From Paractinoplanes lichenicola (GTDB lineage Bacteria; Actinomycetota; Actinomycetes; Mycobacteriales; Micromonosporaceae): DNA of 64,000 bases. Every line of letters begins with the position of its first letter. The stretch's first letter is position 1. Made by a program: the position numbers and the translations under genes. The notes beneath the pieces were generated by a model, which was not told where the DNA came from, ran no database searches, and saw nothing but the letters and a program-made list of their open reading frames with translations. The stretch covers positions 124,001-188,000 of the forward strand of contig NZ_JAENHO010000011.1 in assembly GCF_016785085.1 (NCBI RefSeq). Direction: 5' to 3'. This document shows positions 15,668 through 24,883 of the stretch, one piece after another.

Positions 15668-16129
15668 ATGCGCACCCCTTACCGCATCGCCGCTGTCATC
15701 GCCGCCGTCCTTTGTGCTCTGACCGCCGCCGGGCAACCGGCGGCCGCGGACGCCAGGCTGGATCCGCACACCTGGCTGTCCGGCCAGCGGGTTCAGGCGC
15801 CGGGCGGGCCGGCGATCTACCTGGTCGACCCGGAGGGATACCGGCGGTGGATTCCGGACCCGGCCACCTACGACAATTTGTTCCGCAACTGGGACGGCGT
15901 GATCCAGGACCCGCACCTCGGCCTGATCCCCGAGCGGGATGCGCTGACCTCCGGCGCCTTCCTGGCGATCGCGCAGCCCCGCCCGCAGGTGTATCTGGTC
16001 AGCAACGGCGTGAAGCGCTGGATCACCTCGCCGGCGGTGATGGACAAGTACAACTTCTCGTGGGAGAAGATCCAGAAGGTTTCCCCGCTGGTGCTGGACG
16101 CGGTGCCGGAAGGCGCGCCGTGGAGCTGA
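15668..16129 (+). CDS. Secreted protein with two YLV..G..RWI repeats
   Basis: 153 residues with a signal peptide (AAVIAAVLCALTAAGQPAAA). The mature part is two copies of a ~55-residue unit: AIYLVDPEGYRRWIPDPATY with NLFRNWDGV, and QVYLVSNGVKRWITSPAVMD with KYNFSWEKI. This repeat occurs in many actinobacterial exported proteins, but I know no assigned function; it may be a small beta-type adhesion or carbohydrate-binding module. It ends 4 bases before the convergent iron permease gene. Confidence 0.65.
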   Translation: MRTPYRIAAVIAAVLCALTAAGQPAAADARLDPHTWLSGQRVQAPGGPAIYLVDPEGYRRWIPDPATYDNLFRNWDGVIQDPHLGLIPERDALTSGAFLAIAQPRPQVYLVSNGVKRWITSPAVMDKYNFSWEKIQKVSPLVLDAVPEGAPWS

Positions 16130-16133
16130 AGCG

Positions 16134-18242
16134 CTAAGCCCGGCTCCGCCACAGCAGCCACACGAAATACGGCGCCCCGATCAGGGCGGTGACCAGCCCC
16201 GCCGCGAGCTGGTTGGGGGCGATCACCGTGCGCCCCAGGGTGTCGGCCACGCAGACCAGCACCGCGCCCAGCCCCACCGCGACCGGCACCGCCCGCGCAT
16301 GGCCGGCGCCGACCAGAGCCCGAGCCGCGTGTGGTGCGACCAGGCCGACAAAACCGAGCGCCCCCACCGCGGTAGCCGCCGCGGCGGTCAGCACTGCCGC
16401 CAGCGCCAGCAGTCCCAGCCGGGCGCGGTTCAACGGGACGCCGAGCAGGCGGGGCACGTCCTCGTCCAGGGCGACCAGGTCGAGCGTGCGGGTGCCCACC
16501 AGGGCCAGCGGCAGGGCCACGACCAGGACCAGCAGCACCGGGATGACCTGGCTCAGGCTCCGCCCGTACGTGGAACCGGCCAGCCACGTCAGGGCGGTGC
16601 CCACGTTCCACGGGGAGACGACGACCACGATCAGGGTGGTCAGGGCGGTCGCGGCCGCGCTGACGCCCACGCCGACGAGCACGATGCGGTCGGACGACAG
16701 GCCCCGGCCCGCGGCCAGGCGGTAGACCAGGAAGAACGTGACCAGGGCGAAGACGGTGGCCACGCCCATCACCGGCCAGCCGCCGACGCCCGGGAGGAGC
16801 AGCACGACGGCGACCGCGCCGACGGACGCGCCGGGGGTCACGCCGAGCAGGCTGGGTTCGGCCAGCGGGTTGCGGCACACGGCCTGCACGATGATGCCGG
16901 CCAGGGCCAGGGCGGCCCCGCCGAGCAGGGCGGCCAGCACGCGGGGCCAGCGCTGGTCGAGGACGAACGAGACCTGCCGGCCCGCGTTGCCGCTCAGCCA
17001 GTTCATGACGTCGCCCAGCAGGATCAGGCGGTCGCCCAGCAGGAGCGCCGACACGAAGGCGGCGACGAGGGTGACCGCGATGACCACGCCGACGACGGTC
17101 ACCCACGTACGGGATCGGACCGAGCCGTTGGCGCCGCGAGCAGGTGCCGCCGCGGGGCCGCCGTCGCGCAGCCGGCGGGCCAGCCAGACGAGCAGGACCG
17201 CGCCGGCCAGGGTGGTGACGACGCCGGTGGGCACCGAGATGGCCGTGCCGGCGGGGACGGCGATACGCAGCAGCACGTCGGCGACGACCACCGTGAGCGC
17301 GCCCGCGATGCCCGCGAACGGCAGCATCAGCAGGTGGGCGCCGAGGCCGGGCACGCGCCGGGCGACCAGGCGGGCGATGACCGGCGCGCACAGGCCGACG
17401 AAGCCGATCGGGCCGGCCACGGTCACGGCGGTCGCGGAGAGCAGCACGGCGACCCCGACCGCGAGCACCCTCGTCCGGCGGACGTCGACGCCGAGCACGC
17501 GGGCCGAGTCGTCGCCGAGGCCGAGCACGTCGAGGCGGTGGGCCAGCAGCATGGTGATCAGGACGCCGACGGCCAGCACGGGCGCGGCCATCGTGACGTT
17601 CTCGGATCTGCTTTGGACGGTCGTGCCGCTGCCCCAGGCGAACAGGCCGATCGTGTTCTGCTGGAACAGCATCAGCAGCACGGTGGTCAGGCTGTTGAGG
17701 GCGAGCGCGACGGCCGAGCCGGCCAGCACGAGCCGGGTCGGGCCGGCCGCGCCGCCCCGCGAGACGAGCAGCACCAGGCCCGAGGCGAGCAGGCCGCCGA
17801 CGAAGGCGACGCTCCCGCCGGCGAAGAAGGGCAGCGAGATGCCGAACGCGGCCACGGCGACGACCGAGACGTAGGCGCCGGCGTTGACGGCCAGGGTGTC
17901 GGGCGAGGCGAGCGGGTTGCGGGCCACCGACTGCAGCACGGCGCCCGCGATGCCCACGCCCACGCCGACCAGCAGGGCGGCCAGCAGGCGCGGCATCCGG
18001 CTGTCGACGAGCACGGCCACTGCCTGCGTACGGGCATCGTCGCTCTCACCACCGGGCCACACCGCGCGCAGCAGCTCGGTCAGCCCGATGCTGGCGGTGC
18101 CCTGCGTGAGGTGCACCGCCGAGAGGACGACCAGCAGCACGACCGCCACGGCGAAGACCGCGATGATCCCGTACGTCTTGGGACCGCCTTTGATCGTCTC
18201 CGGCGTAGCGACGGACGCCGGGGCGGTCGTGCTGGTCGTCAT
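16134..18242 (-). CDS. Iron-siderophore ABC permease, fused double FecCD (FhuB-like)
   Basis: 702 residues made of two FecCD permease halves of ~330 residues each, as in FhuB. Each half has the family landmarks: RMPRLLAALLVGVGVGIAGAV with NPLASPDTLAVNAGA in the first half, and RWPRVLAALLGGAALALAG with NPLAEPSLLGVTPGA in the second, plus GFVGLCAPVIARL and GFVGLVAPHAARAL. About 18-20 membrane helices. Because both halves are in one chain, no second permease gene is needed. The ATG overlaps the stop of the binding-protein gene (ATGA). Third gene of the iron-regulated uptake operon. Confidence 0.9.
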   Translation of the reverse strand: MTTSTTAPASVATPETIKGGPKTYGIIAVFAVAVVLLVVLSAVHLTQGTASIGLTELLRAVWPGGESDDARTQAVAVLVDSRMPRLLAALLVGVGVGIAGAVLQSVARNPLASPDTLAVNAGAYVSVVAVAAFGISLPFFAGGSVAFVGGLLASGLVLLVSRGGAAGPTRLVLAGSAVALALNSLTTVLLMLFQQNTIGLFAWGSGTTVQSRSENVTMAAPVLAVGVLITMLLAHRLDVLGLGDDSARVLGVDVRRTRVLAVGVAVLLSATAVTVAGPIGFVGLCAPVIARLVARRVPGLGAHLLMLPFAGIAGALTVVVADVLLRIAVPAGTAISVPTGVVTTLAGAVLLVWLARRLRDGGPAAAPARGANGSVRSRTWVTVVGVVIAVTLVAAFVSALLLGDRLILLGDVMNWLSGNAGRQVSFVLDQRWPRVLAALLGGAALALAGIIVQAVCRNPLAEPSLLGVTPGASVGAVAVVLLLPGVGGWPVMGVATVFALVTFFLVYRLAAGRGLSSDRIVLVGVGVSAAATALTTLIVVVVSPWNVGTALTWLAGSTYGRSLSQVIPVLLVLVVALPLALVGTRTLDLVALDEDVPRLLGVPLNRARLGLLALAAVLTAAAATAVGALGFVGLVAPHAARALVGAGHARAVPVAVGLGAVLVCVADTLGRTVIAPNQLAAGLVTALIGAPYFVWLLWRSRA

Positions 18243-19228
18243 GCGGTCAGCGCTGCGGTGAGGGCGTCGATGTAGGCGTTGGCCGAGGCCGGGCCGCCGA
18301 ACATCCAGATGCCGTCCGGGATGCGCTTGACGTTGTTGTCCTTGACGTACGGCTGCTGCTTCCAGACCGCGTTGTTCTTGAGGTTGTCGGTGAAGTCGCC
18401 GCCGTCGCTGTCGTTGGCCACGTAGATGAAGGTCGTCTTGGCGTCCTTGATCTTGGTGAGACCCTCGACGTCGTTCTGGGCCAGGCCGTAGTCCTTGTCG
18501 CCGCCGTCGGGCCACTGGTTCTCGAGGCCGAGCTCCTTGGCGATGCCGCCGAAGAACGAGGTCGGCGTGTACATGCGGATCGAGACGTTGCCCGACTCGA
18601 CCCAGCCGTCGGTCATCACGAACGGCGCGCCGGTCTTGCCCGCGGCGGCCAGCGCCTCCTTGCCCGAGGCGACCTTGGCGTCGAAGCCGGCCAGCAGCTT
18701 CTCGCCCTGGGGCGTGGTGCCGGTGGCCTGCGCGAGCGTGGTGACCGTCTTGCGCATGTAGCCGATCGGGTCGGCGCCATCCGAGCCCTTCAGGGCGAGC
18801 ACCGGGGCGGTCTTGGCGATCTGGGCGAGGACGTTCTCGGGCACGTCGGTCACCGAGACGACCAGGTCGGGCTTGAGCGCGGCGATCGCGTCCAGGCTGG
18901 GCTCGCCGCGGGTGCCGACGTCCGGGGTGGAGGCGTCGATCGGGGCGCTCTTGTCCCAGGCGTTGTAGCCCTTGACGTCGGCCTGCCCGACCGGCTTGAC
19001 GCCGAGCGCGACCAGGTTCTCGGTGAGTCCCCACTCGAGGGAGACCACGTTCTTGGCGGGGGCGTCGAGCTTGACCGTGCCGCGCTCGTCGGTGAGCTCG
19101 ACCGGGCCGGACGACGGGGCGGGCGCGGCGGCGGCCTCGTCGGCCGGCTCCTCCGTGGTGCCACAAGCGGCGAGCAGCACCGCGGTCAGAACGGCCGCGG
19201 TGCCGGCGGCGAAGCGGGTGATGACCAT
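18239..19228 (-). CDS. Iron-siderophore ABC substrate-binding lipoprotein
   Basis: 329 residues. The signal peptide ends in a lipobox (LTAVLLAAC, Cys22), so the protein is membrane-anchored outside the cell. The body is a FecB/FepB-type periplasmic-binding fold: VVSLEWGLTENLVALGVKPV, then IAALKPDLVVSVTDVP and the linker helix. It binds an iron-siderophore complex and delivers it to the adjacent fused permease and ATPase. It sits 16 bases after the ATPase gene and overlaps the permease start by 4 bases. The specific siderophore cannot be told from sequence. Confidence 0.9.
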   Translation of the reverse strand: MVITRFAAGTAAVLTAVLLAACGTTEEPADEAAAAPAPSSGPVELTDERGTVKLDAPAKNVVSLEWGLTENLVALGVKPVGQADVKGYNAWDKSAPIDASTPDVGTRGEPSLDAIAALKPDLVVSVTDVPENVLAQIAKTAPVLALKGSDGADPIGYMRKTVTTLAQATGTTPQGEKLLAGFDAKVASGKEALAAAGKTGAPFVMTDGWVESGNVSIRMYTPTSFFGGIAKELGLENQWPDGGDKDYGLAQNDVEGLTKIKDAKTTFIYVANDSDGGDFTDNLKNNAVWKQQPYVKDNNVKRIPDGIWMFGGPASANAYIDALTAALTA

Positions 19229-19244
19229 ATCTCTGCGGGACCTT

Positions 19245-20060
19245 TCATCCGGTGGTGAGTTGCCGGCTGGTGTGCCGGCCGATCGGGCGGGTGTGCAGGT
19301 GACCGTCGTCGCCGACGCTCACTTCGATCCGCAGGCCGTAGACCTCGCTGAGCAGGCCGGCCGTGAGCACCTCGGCGGGCGTTCCGGTCGCCCGCACGAC
19401 GCCTTCGTGCATGAGCACGACCTGGTCGGACACGGCCGCGGCCTGGTCGAGGTCGTGCAGCACGACCCCCACCGCGACCTGGTGGTCGTCGGCGAGCTCG
19501 CGCACGATGTCGAGGATCTCGACCTGATAGCGCAGGTCGAGGAAGGTGGTGGGCTCGTCCAGCAGCACCACGCCGGTGTCCTGGGCCAGGCAGGTGGCCA
19601 GCCAGACGCGCTGCAGCTCGCCGCCGGAGAGCTCGTCGACGGCGCGCTCGGCCATCGCCTCGACCCCGGTCAGCCGCATCGCCTTGTCGACGTGGACGTG
19701 CCCGTCGGCGTCGCCCGCGCCGAACCGGCCCCGATACGGGTGCCGGCCATAAGCGACGACATCCTTGACCCGTACGCCCCCAGGGGTGGGACGGGACTGG
19801 GTGAGCAGGGTGACCAGGCGGGCGAAGTCCTTCGGCTTGAGGGCGAACGCGTCGCCCCCGCCGTCCAGCGTGACCTGCCCCGACTGCGGCGCGTGCAGCC
19901 GCGCGAGCGAGCGCAGCAGGGTCGACTTGCCCGAGCCGTTCGGCCCGACCAGCGCCACCACCTGTCCGCCGCGCAGCTCGATGCCCGCGCCGTGCACGAC
20001 GGTGCGCCCGTCGTAGGCCAGCGTCAGATCGCTCCCGGCGAGCGCCACATCCCCAGTCAT
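19245..20060 (-). CDS. Iron-siderophore ABC transporter ATPase (FepC/FhuC-like)
   Basis: 271 residues. Walker A GPNGSGKST (~39-47), Q-loop region LLTQSRPTPGG, signature LSGGELQRV, Walker B VVLLDEPTT and H-loop VVLHDLDQA are all present. It drives uptake through the double permease encoded downstream. First gene of the operon; the ATG at 20060 directly abuts an IdeR/DtxR-like iron box, so transcription is expected to be repressed when iron is plentiful and the mRNA may have almost no leader. Confidence 0.92.
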   Translation of the reverse strand: MTGDVALAGSDLTLAYDGRTVVHGAGIELRGGQVVALVGPNGSGKSTLLRSLARLHAPQSGQVTLDGGGDAFALKPKDFARLVTLLTQSRPTPGGVRVKDVVAYGRHPYRGRFGAGDADGHVHVDKAMRLTGVEAMAERAVDELSGGELQRVWLATCLAQDTGVVLLDEPTTFLDLRYQVEILDIVRELADDHQVAVGVVLHDLDQAAAVSDQVVLMHEGVVRATGTPAEVLTAGLLSEVYGLRIEVSVGDDGHLHTRPIGRHTSRQLTTG

Positions 20061-20079
20061 GCAGGTGAGGCTAACCTAA
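20061..20079 (-). promoter_or_regulatory. IdeR/DtxR-type iron box
   Basis: On the minus strand this reads TTAGGTTAGCCTCACCTGC, matching 15 of 19 positions of the standard iron box TTAGGTTAGGCTAACCTAA. It ends immediately before the ATPase ATG, so a bound Fe-IdeR would cover the start of transcription. Binding is inferred from the match and the iron-uptake context. Confidence 0.75.
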
Positions 20080-20176
20080 CCACGGCGTTGATCAAATGCG
20101 GGAGGGTCCCAGATCCGACATGCGTCACACCGGTCAACCGGGGCTAGCCTGACGAAAGCCCGCCGAGGAGGCGATC

Positions 20177-22021
20177 ATGCCCGTACGCCGAGTGGCCGAT
20201 CTGGACTTCGCTCAGTTCGCCGGCCGTGAGTTCCACCCCTCCCCCGCCGCCTGGGAGGATCACGTTCTGTATTTCCTGATGCTGGACCGGTTCTCCGACG
20301 GCCGGGAGCGCGACTATCTCGACCGCGACGGTCAGCCCGTCACCACCGGCACGACCCCGCCACTGCGCCCGGCCGACCACGGCAACGCCGTCACCACCGA
20401 CGCCGACGCGCGACGCTGGCGCGAGGCGGGCACCCGGTTCACCGGCGGCACCTTCGCGGGGCTGCGCTCCAAGCTGGGCTATCTGCGGCGGCTGGGCGTC
20501 ACCGCGGTCTGGATCAGCCCGGTGCTGCGGCAGGCGCCCGGCGTCGAGAGCTACCACGGCTACGCGACGCAGAACTTCCTCGACGCAGACCCGCACTTCG
20601 GCTCGCCCGAGCAGCTGCGCGACCTGGTCGCCGAGGCGCACGAGCAGGGCATCCGGGTCATCCTCGACGTGGTGGTCAACCACGCCGGCGACGTCTTCGG
20701 CTACGACCCCGACCGCTACCTGACGGCCGACGGCACCTTCGACGCGCGGTGGGACGGAAACCCGTACCGGGTGGAAGGTTTTCGCGACGCGAGCGGCAAG
20801 CCGCTGCTGCCGTTCGGCCCGGTCGACGACGCCTGGCCCGACGGCGCGGTGTGGCCCGCGGAGCTGCAGCAGGCCGGCACGTTCACCGCGAAGGGCCGCA
20901 TCGACAACTGGGACTGGTTCCCCGAGTTCGTCGAGGGCGACTTCCTGGGGCTCAAGGACATCGCGCTCGGCGCCGGGGCCGTCGACGCGTACCGCCCGTC
21001 ACCGGCGTTGCGGGCGCTGACCCGGGCCTACCAATACTGGATTGCCTACGCCGACCTGGACGGCTTCCGGGTCGACACGGTCAAGCACATGGATCCGGGC
21101 GCGGCCCGCTACTTCGCCTCGGCCATTCACGAGTTCGCGCAGAGCATCGGCAAGGACAACTTCTGCCTGATCGCCGAGATCACCGGGGACCGCGGCTTCG
21201 CGTACCGGACGCTGGAGGCCGTCGGCATGGACGCCGCGCTCGGCCTCGCCGACGTCCAGGGCAGGCTGGAGGGCCTGGTCAAGGGGCGCGTCGACCCGGC
21301 CGAATACTTCGACCTGTTCCGCAACTCGTTCGAGCTCGGCAAAGACTCGCACACCTGGTTCCGCGACCGCGTGGTGACCAGCTACGACGACCACGACCAG
21401 GTGCGCAAGGGCGGCGCCAAGGCCCGGTTCGCGGCCGACGCCGACGGCGCCCGGCTGACCCTGGCCGCGCTCGCCCTCAACGCGACCACGCTCGGGATCC
21501 CGTGCGTCTACTACGGCAGCGAGCAGGCCTTCGACGGCGCCGGCGACAACGACCGCTATCTGCGCGAGGCCATGTTCGGCGGCGAGTTCGGCCCGTTCCG
21601 CAGCCGGGGTGGGCACGCCTTCGACGAGAACCACCCGGCGTACCGGCAGTTCGCCCGCGTGCTCGACCTGCGCCGCCGCCTGCCCGCCCTGCGCCGCGGC
21701 CGGCAATACCTGCGCGAGATCTCCGGCGACGGCGTCTCGTTCGGGCTGCCCCGCGTGCTCGGCGGCCGCATGCTGTCGGTCGTGCCCTGGTCGCGCCTGC
21801 TGGCCGGCGCCGAGGTCGTCGCCGCGATCAACACCGACCCCCACCTTCCCCGTACGGCGTGGGTCACCGTCGACAACGACCTGCACTCCCAGGGCGACAG
21901 CCTGACCTGCCGCTTCAGCACCGACCCGGCCGACGAGGGCCGCCGCGCGTGGGTCGAGCCGCGCAACGGCAAGGCCATCGAGCTCACCGTCCCGCCCGGC
22001 GGTTTCGTCCTGTACGCCTAG
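20177..22021 (+). CDS. Alpha-amylase family (GH13) glycoside hydrolase
   Basis: 614 residues, no signal peptide, so cytoplasmic. The four GH13 regions are visible: DVVVNH (~164), GFRVDTVKH with nucleophile Asp ~300, IAEITGD with acid Glu ~334, and SYDDHDQ with Asp ~407. AGGAGG lies shortly before the ATG. The (beta/alpha)8 barrel starts early (WEDHVLYFLMLDRFSDG) and the C-terminal beta domain ends with VPPGGFVLYA. The enzyme should act on alpha-glucans or on short glucosides; members of this type include cytoplasmic alpha-glucosidase/trehalose enzymes, so exact specificity is open. Its stop overlaps the stop of the convergent SCO6745-like gene. Confidence 0.88.
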   Translation: MPVRRVADLDFAQFAGREFHPSPAAWEDHVLYFLMLDRFSDGRERDYLDRDGQPVTTGTTPPLRPADHGNAVTTDADARRWREAGTRFTGGTFAGLRSKLGYLRRLGVTAVWISPVLRQAPGVESYHGYATQNFLDADPHFGSPEQLRDLVAEAHEQGIRVILDVVVNHAGDVFGYDPDRYLTADGTFDARWDGNPYRVEGFRDASGKPLLPFGPVDDAWPDGAVWPAELQQAGTFTAKGRIDNWDWFPEFVEGDFLGLKDIALGAGAVDAYRPSPALRALTRAYQYWIAYADLDGFRVDTVKHMDPGAARYFASAIHEFAQSIGKDNFCLIAEITGDRGFAYRTLEAVGMDAALGLADVQGRLEGLVKGRVDPAEYFDLFRNSFELGKDSHTWFRDRVVTSYDDHDQVRKGGAKARFAADADGARLTLAALALNATTLGIPCVYYGSEQAFDGAGDNDRYLREAMFGGEFGPFRSRGGHAFDENHPAYRQFARVLDLRRRLPALRRGRQYLREISGDGVSFGLPRVLGGRMLSVVPWSRLLAGAEVVAAINTDPHLPRTAWVTVDNDLHSQGDSLTCRFSTDPADEGRRAWVEPRNGKAIELTVPPGGFVLYA

Positions 22022-22836
22022 GGCAGACTCAGCGCGGCGTTGATCGGCTCGAGGCCGGCGATCAGCTCGTCGAGTTCGTCCGGGCTGAGCACGTCGTAGG
22101 CCGGGGCGGCCAGCTCGTCGGTGCGGTCCTCGATCCGCTGCCGGAGCTCGCGACCGGCCTCGGTGAACCCGCCGCCGGCGTCCACGAGCCCACGGCCGCG
22201 CAGCCCGTCGACGACGGCGGCCACCTGCTCGCGAGGCAGGTGGTGGAGCCGGCCGAACTCGTGCGCCTTCTGCCCGAAGGTGAGCGCGAGCAGGACATGC
22301 GCCTCGGCGCCGCCGATGCCGTGGGCGACCAGCAAGGCGTTGTGACCGTCCCCGCGGTGCTCGCGCAGCAGCGTGGCCGCGTGCCAGAGCCGGGCAACCG
22401 GCTCCGCGGGCACGGCGAGCGCCTTGAGCCCGGCGTACAGGGGTCGCCCCTCGGTCGGCGCGCTGAGCGCGGCCCGGGTCGCGAGGTCGGCCAGGCGGGC
22501 CAGCCCGGGCGAGCCGGCCAGCTCGCCGATCCGCTGCCGGAGAGCGGCCGCACTGCCCCGCTCGCGGATCTCGATCGCCTCCTGCGGGGTGACCTTGGAC
22601 CAGACCCACGGGATGTGCCGGGCCACCTCGCCGTCGGCGAAGTTGTAGAAGACCGCGTGCACCACCTCGGCCGGCGCGAGACCGAGAGGCGCGGCCCGGC
22701 CCGCGAAGTAGCCGTCCCAGTAGTTGCGCATGCCGACGGCCAGGAACGCCTCGGTGGGCACCTCGGAGAACGTGATGGTGCCGATCAGCTCGATGTGCTC
22801 GAACATGCGGTGGATCTTGGCCATGGGGTGTGACAT
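22018..22836 (-). CDS. SCO6745-family protein (MarR-like winged-helix fold, unknown role)
   Basis: 272 residues. The actinobacterial SCO6745/SalK-like pattern is recognisable: VGMRNYWDGYFAGRAAPLG near the N-terminus, FYNFADGEVARHIPWVW, and a C-terminal winged-helix-like segment (LHHLPREQVAAVVDGLRGRG). Family members often sit beside natural-product or stress genes, but no biochemical function is established. GGGAG precedes the ATG at 22836 by about 11 bases; ATG at 22824 is an alternative. Monocistronic here. Confidence 0.75.
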   Translation of the reverse strand: MSHPMAKIHRMFEHIELIGTITFSEVPTEAFLAVGMRNYWDGYFAGRAAPLGLAPAEVVHAVFYNFADGEVARHIPWVWSKVTPQEAIEIRERGSAAALRQRIGELAGSPGLARLADLATRAALSAPTEGRPLYAGLKALAVPAEPVARLWHAATLLREHRGDGHNALLVAHGIGGAEAHVLLALTFGQKAHEFGRLHHLPREQVAAVVDGLRGRGLVDAGGGFTEAGRELRQRIEDRTDELAAPAYDVLSPDELDELIAGLEPINAALSLP

Positions 22837-23140
22837 CGCTCGGCATCTCCCGGGGTCGGTGGCGCGCTGCGGGTGCAGCCTCTCAACCTGGCAACGAACG
22901 ACGACACCCGGATCCGACAGAATGCGGCGCAACAAGCCGGGAGATCGACCGGCGCTCACTCTTCGGCTACTCGGGCGACTATCCACACTGCTACACCGAC
23001 CCGTCCGGCCAGGTCGTCCATGGCGATCCCGGCCCGGACTGCCTGGCCGCCGATCGATGGATTCCCCCGGCCCGCTGACGGGTGTGGTCTTGGAACGATC
23101 GGCGTAGCGTCATGGTCGTCTCCGGGCAGGGAGGTCACCC
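22837..23140. other. Noncoding gap before cytochrome oxidase gene
   Basis: 304 bases between divergent genes. I see no RNA gene or clear repeat. It must hold promoters for both genes. An 82-codon frame (22830-23078) crosses it but shows no family features. Confidence 0.4.
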
Positions 23141-24883
23141 ATGACCGCCGTCGAACCGAAACCGCAGCCGATCGTCACGCGCCCCTTCCCCGTACGCCGT
23201 CAGGTGCGGGGAAGTTTCCTGGCGCGGACGATCCGCACGACCGACGCCAAGCAGATCGGCATCATGTATCTGGCCACGGCGTTCGCGTTCTTCATGGTCG
23301 GCGGACTGATGGCGCTGCTGATGCGGGCCGAGCTGGCCCGCCCCGGCATGCAGTTCCTGTCGCCGGAGCAATACAACCAGCTCTTCACCATGCACGGCAC
23401 GATCATGTTGCTGCTGTTCGCGACGCCGATCGTGTTCGCCTTCGCCAACTTCGTGGTGCCGCTGCAGATCGGCGCCCCCGACGTGGCGTTCCCGCGGCTC
23501 AACGCGTTCGCGTACTGGCTCTATCTGTTCGGCGGCACCCTGGCCGTGGCCGGCTTCCTCGTGCCCGGCGGCGCGGCCGACTTCGGCTGGACGGCCTACG
23601 CCCCGCTCAGCGACAGCATCCACTCGCCCGGCGTCGGCGCCAACATGTGGGTCGTGGGCCTGGCCATCAGCGGCCTCGGCACGATCCTGGGCGGCGTCAA
23701 CATGATCACCACGATCCTGACGCTGCGCGCGCCCGGCATGACCATGTTCCGGATGCCGATCTTCACCTGGAACATCCTGCTGACCAGCCTGCTCGTCATC
23801 CTGATCTTCCCGTTCCTGGCGGCCGCCCTGTTCTCGCTGGGCGCCGACCGCATCCTCGGCGCCCACGTGTTCGACGCGGACACCGGCGGCCCGATGCTGT
23901 GGCAGCACCTGTTCTGGTTCTTCGGCCACCCCGAGGTGTACGTGGTGGCGCTGCCCTTCTTCGGCATCGTCACCGAGGTCATCCCGGTCTTCAGCCGCAA
24001 GCCGGTCTTCGGCTACAAGGGCCTGGTCTCGGCCACCCTGCTGATCGCCGCGTTGTCGTTCGTGGTCTGGGCGCACCACATGTTCGCCACCGGCCAGGTG
24101 CTGCTGCCGTTCTTCAGCCTGCTCAGCTATCTGATCGCCGTACCGACGGGAATGAAGTTCTTCGTCTGGATCGGCACGATGTGGCGGGGGCAGGTCAGCT
24201 TCGAGACCCCGATGATCTTCGCGCTCGGCTTCATGGTCACGTTCGTGCTGGGCGGGCTGACCGGCGTGCTGCTGGCGTCGCCGCCGATCGACTTCCAGGT
24301 GCACGACTCGTACTTCGTGGTCGCGCACTTCCACTACGTGCTGTTCGGCACGATCGTGTTCGCGGTGTTCGCCGGCATCTACTTCTGGTTCCCCAAGATG
24401 TTCGGCCGGATGCTCGACGAGCGCCTCGGCAAGGTCCACTTCTGGCTGACCTTCGTCGGCTTCCACACGACGTTCCTGGTGCAACACTGGCTAGGCGCCG
24501 AGGGGATGCCCCGCCGATACGCCGACTACCTGGCCGGCGACGGCTTCGCGACGCTCAACACGATCTCGACGATCGGCTCGTTCATCCTGGGCGTCTCGAC
24601 GCTGCCGTTCCTCTACAACGTCTGGCACTCCTACCGGGCGGGCACGGTCGTCACGCTGCAGGACCCGTGGGGCCATGGCAACTCGCTGGAATGGGCCACG
24701 TCGACCCCGCCGCCGCTGCGCAACTTCGACAAGATGCCCCGGATCCGCTCGGAACGGCCGGCCTTCGACGCCAAGTTCCCCGAACTGGCCGTCAACAGCG
24801 CCGCGGGCCCACCCGAGGGCGGCGCCCGTCCCCTCACCGAGGAGTCAACAGGCGGAGCAACCTACCAGGAGGACCGCTCCTGA
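23141..24883 (+). CDS. ctaD: Cytochrome c oxidase subunit I
   Basis: 580 residues, the usual length for actinobacterial CtaD, with twelve membrane helices. Haem- and copper-binding regions are present: FTMHGTIMLLLF (first low-spin haem His ~85), WFFGHPEVYVVALPFFG (Cu-B His and the cross-linked Tyr), VWAHHMFATGQ (two Cu-B His), and VAHFHYVLFG (haem a/a3 His pair). The K-channel and D-channel sequence GFMVTFVLGGLTGV region looks normal. AGGGAGG sits before the ATG. The other oxidase subunits are not in this window, so it is a stand-alone copy of the aa3-type terminal oxidase catalytic subunit. It acts in the plasma membrane, reducing O2 and pumping protons. Confidence 0.95.
   Translation: MTAVEPKPQPIVTRPFPVRRQVRGSFLARTIRTTDAKQIGIMYLATAFAFFMVGGLMALLMRAELARPGMQFLSPEQYNQLFTMHGTIMLLLFATPIVFAFANFVVPLQIGAPDVAFPRLNAFAYWLYLFGGTLAVAGFLVPGGAADFGWTAYAPLSDSIHSPGVGANMWVVGLAISGLGTILGGVNMITTILTLRAPGMTMFRMPIFTWNILLTSLLVILIFPFLAAALFSLGADRILGAHVFDADTGGPMLWQHLFWFFGHPEVYVVALPFFGIVTEVIPVFSRKPVFGYKGLVSATLLIAALSFVVWAHHMFATGQVLLPFFSLLSYLIAVPTGMKFFVWIGTMWRGQVSFETPMIFALGFMVTFVLGGLTGVLLASPPIDFQVHDSYFVVAHFHYVLFGTIVFAVFAGIYFWFPKMFGRMLDERLGKVHFWLTFVGFHTTFLVQHWLGAEGMPRRYADYLAGDGFATLNTISTIGSFILGVSTLPFLYNVWHSYRAGTVVTLQDPWGHGNSLEWATSTPPPLRNFDKMPRIRSERPAFDAKFPELAVNSAAGPPEGGARPLTEESTGGATYQEDRS

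Noticed and set aside
22830..23078. 82-codon gene before ctaD
   Set aside because: No family features or ribosome site, and it starts inside the opposing SCO6745-like gene. The second half looks slightly protein-like but evidence is too thin.
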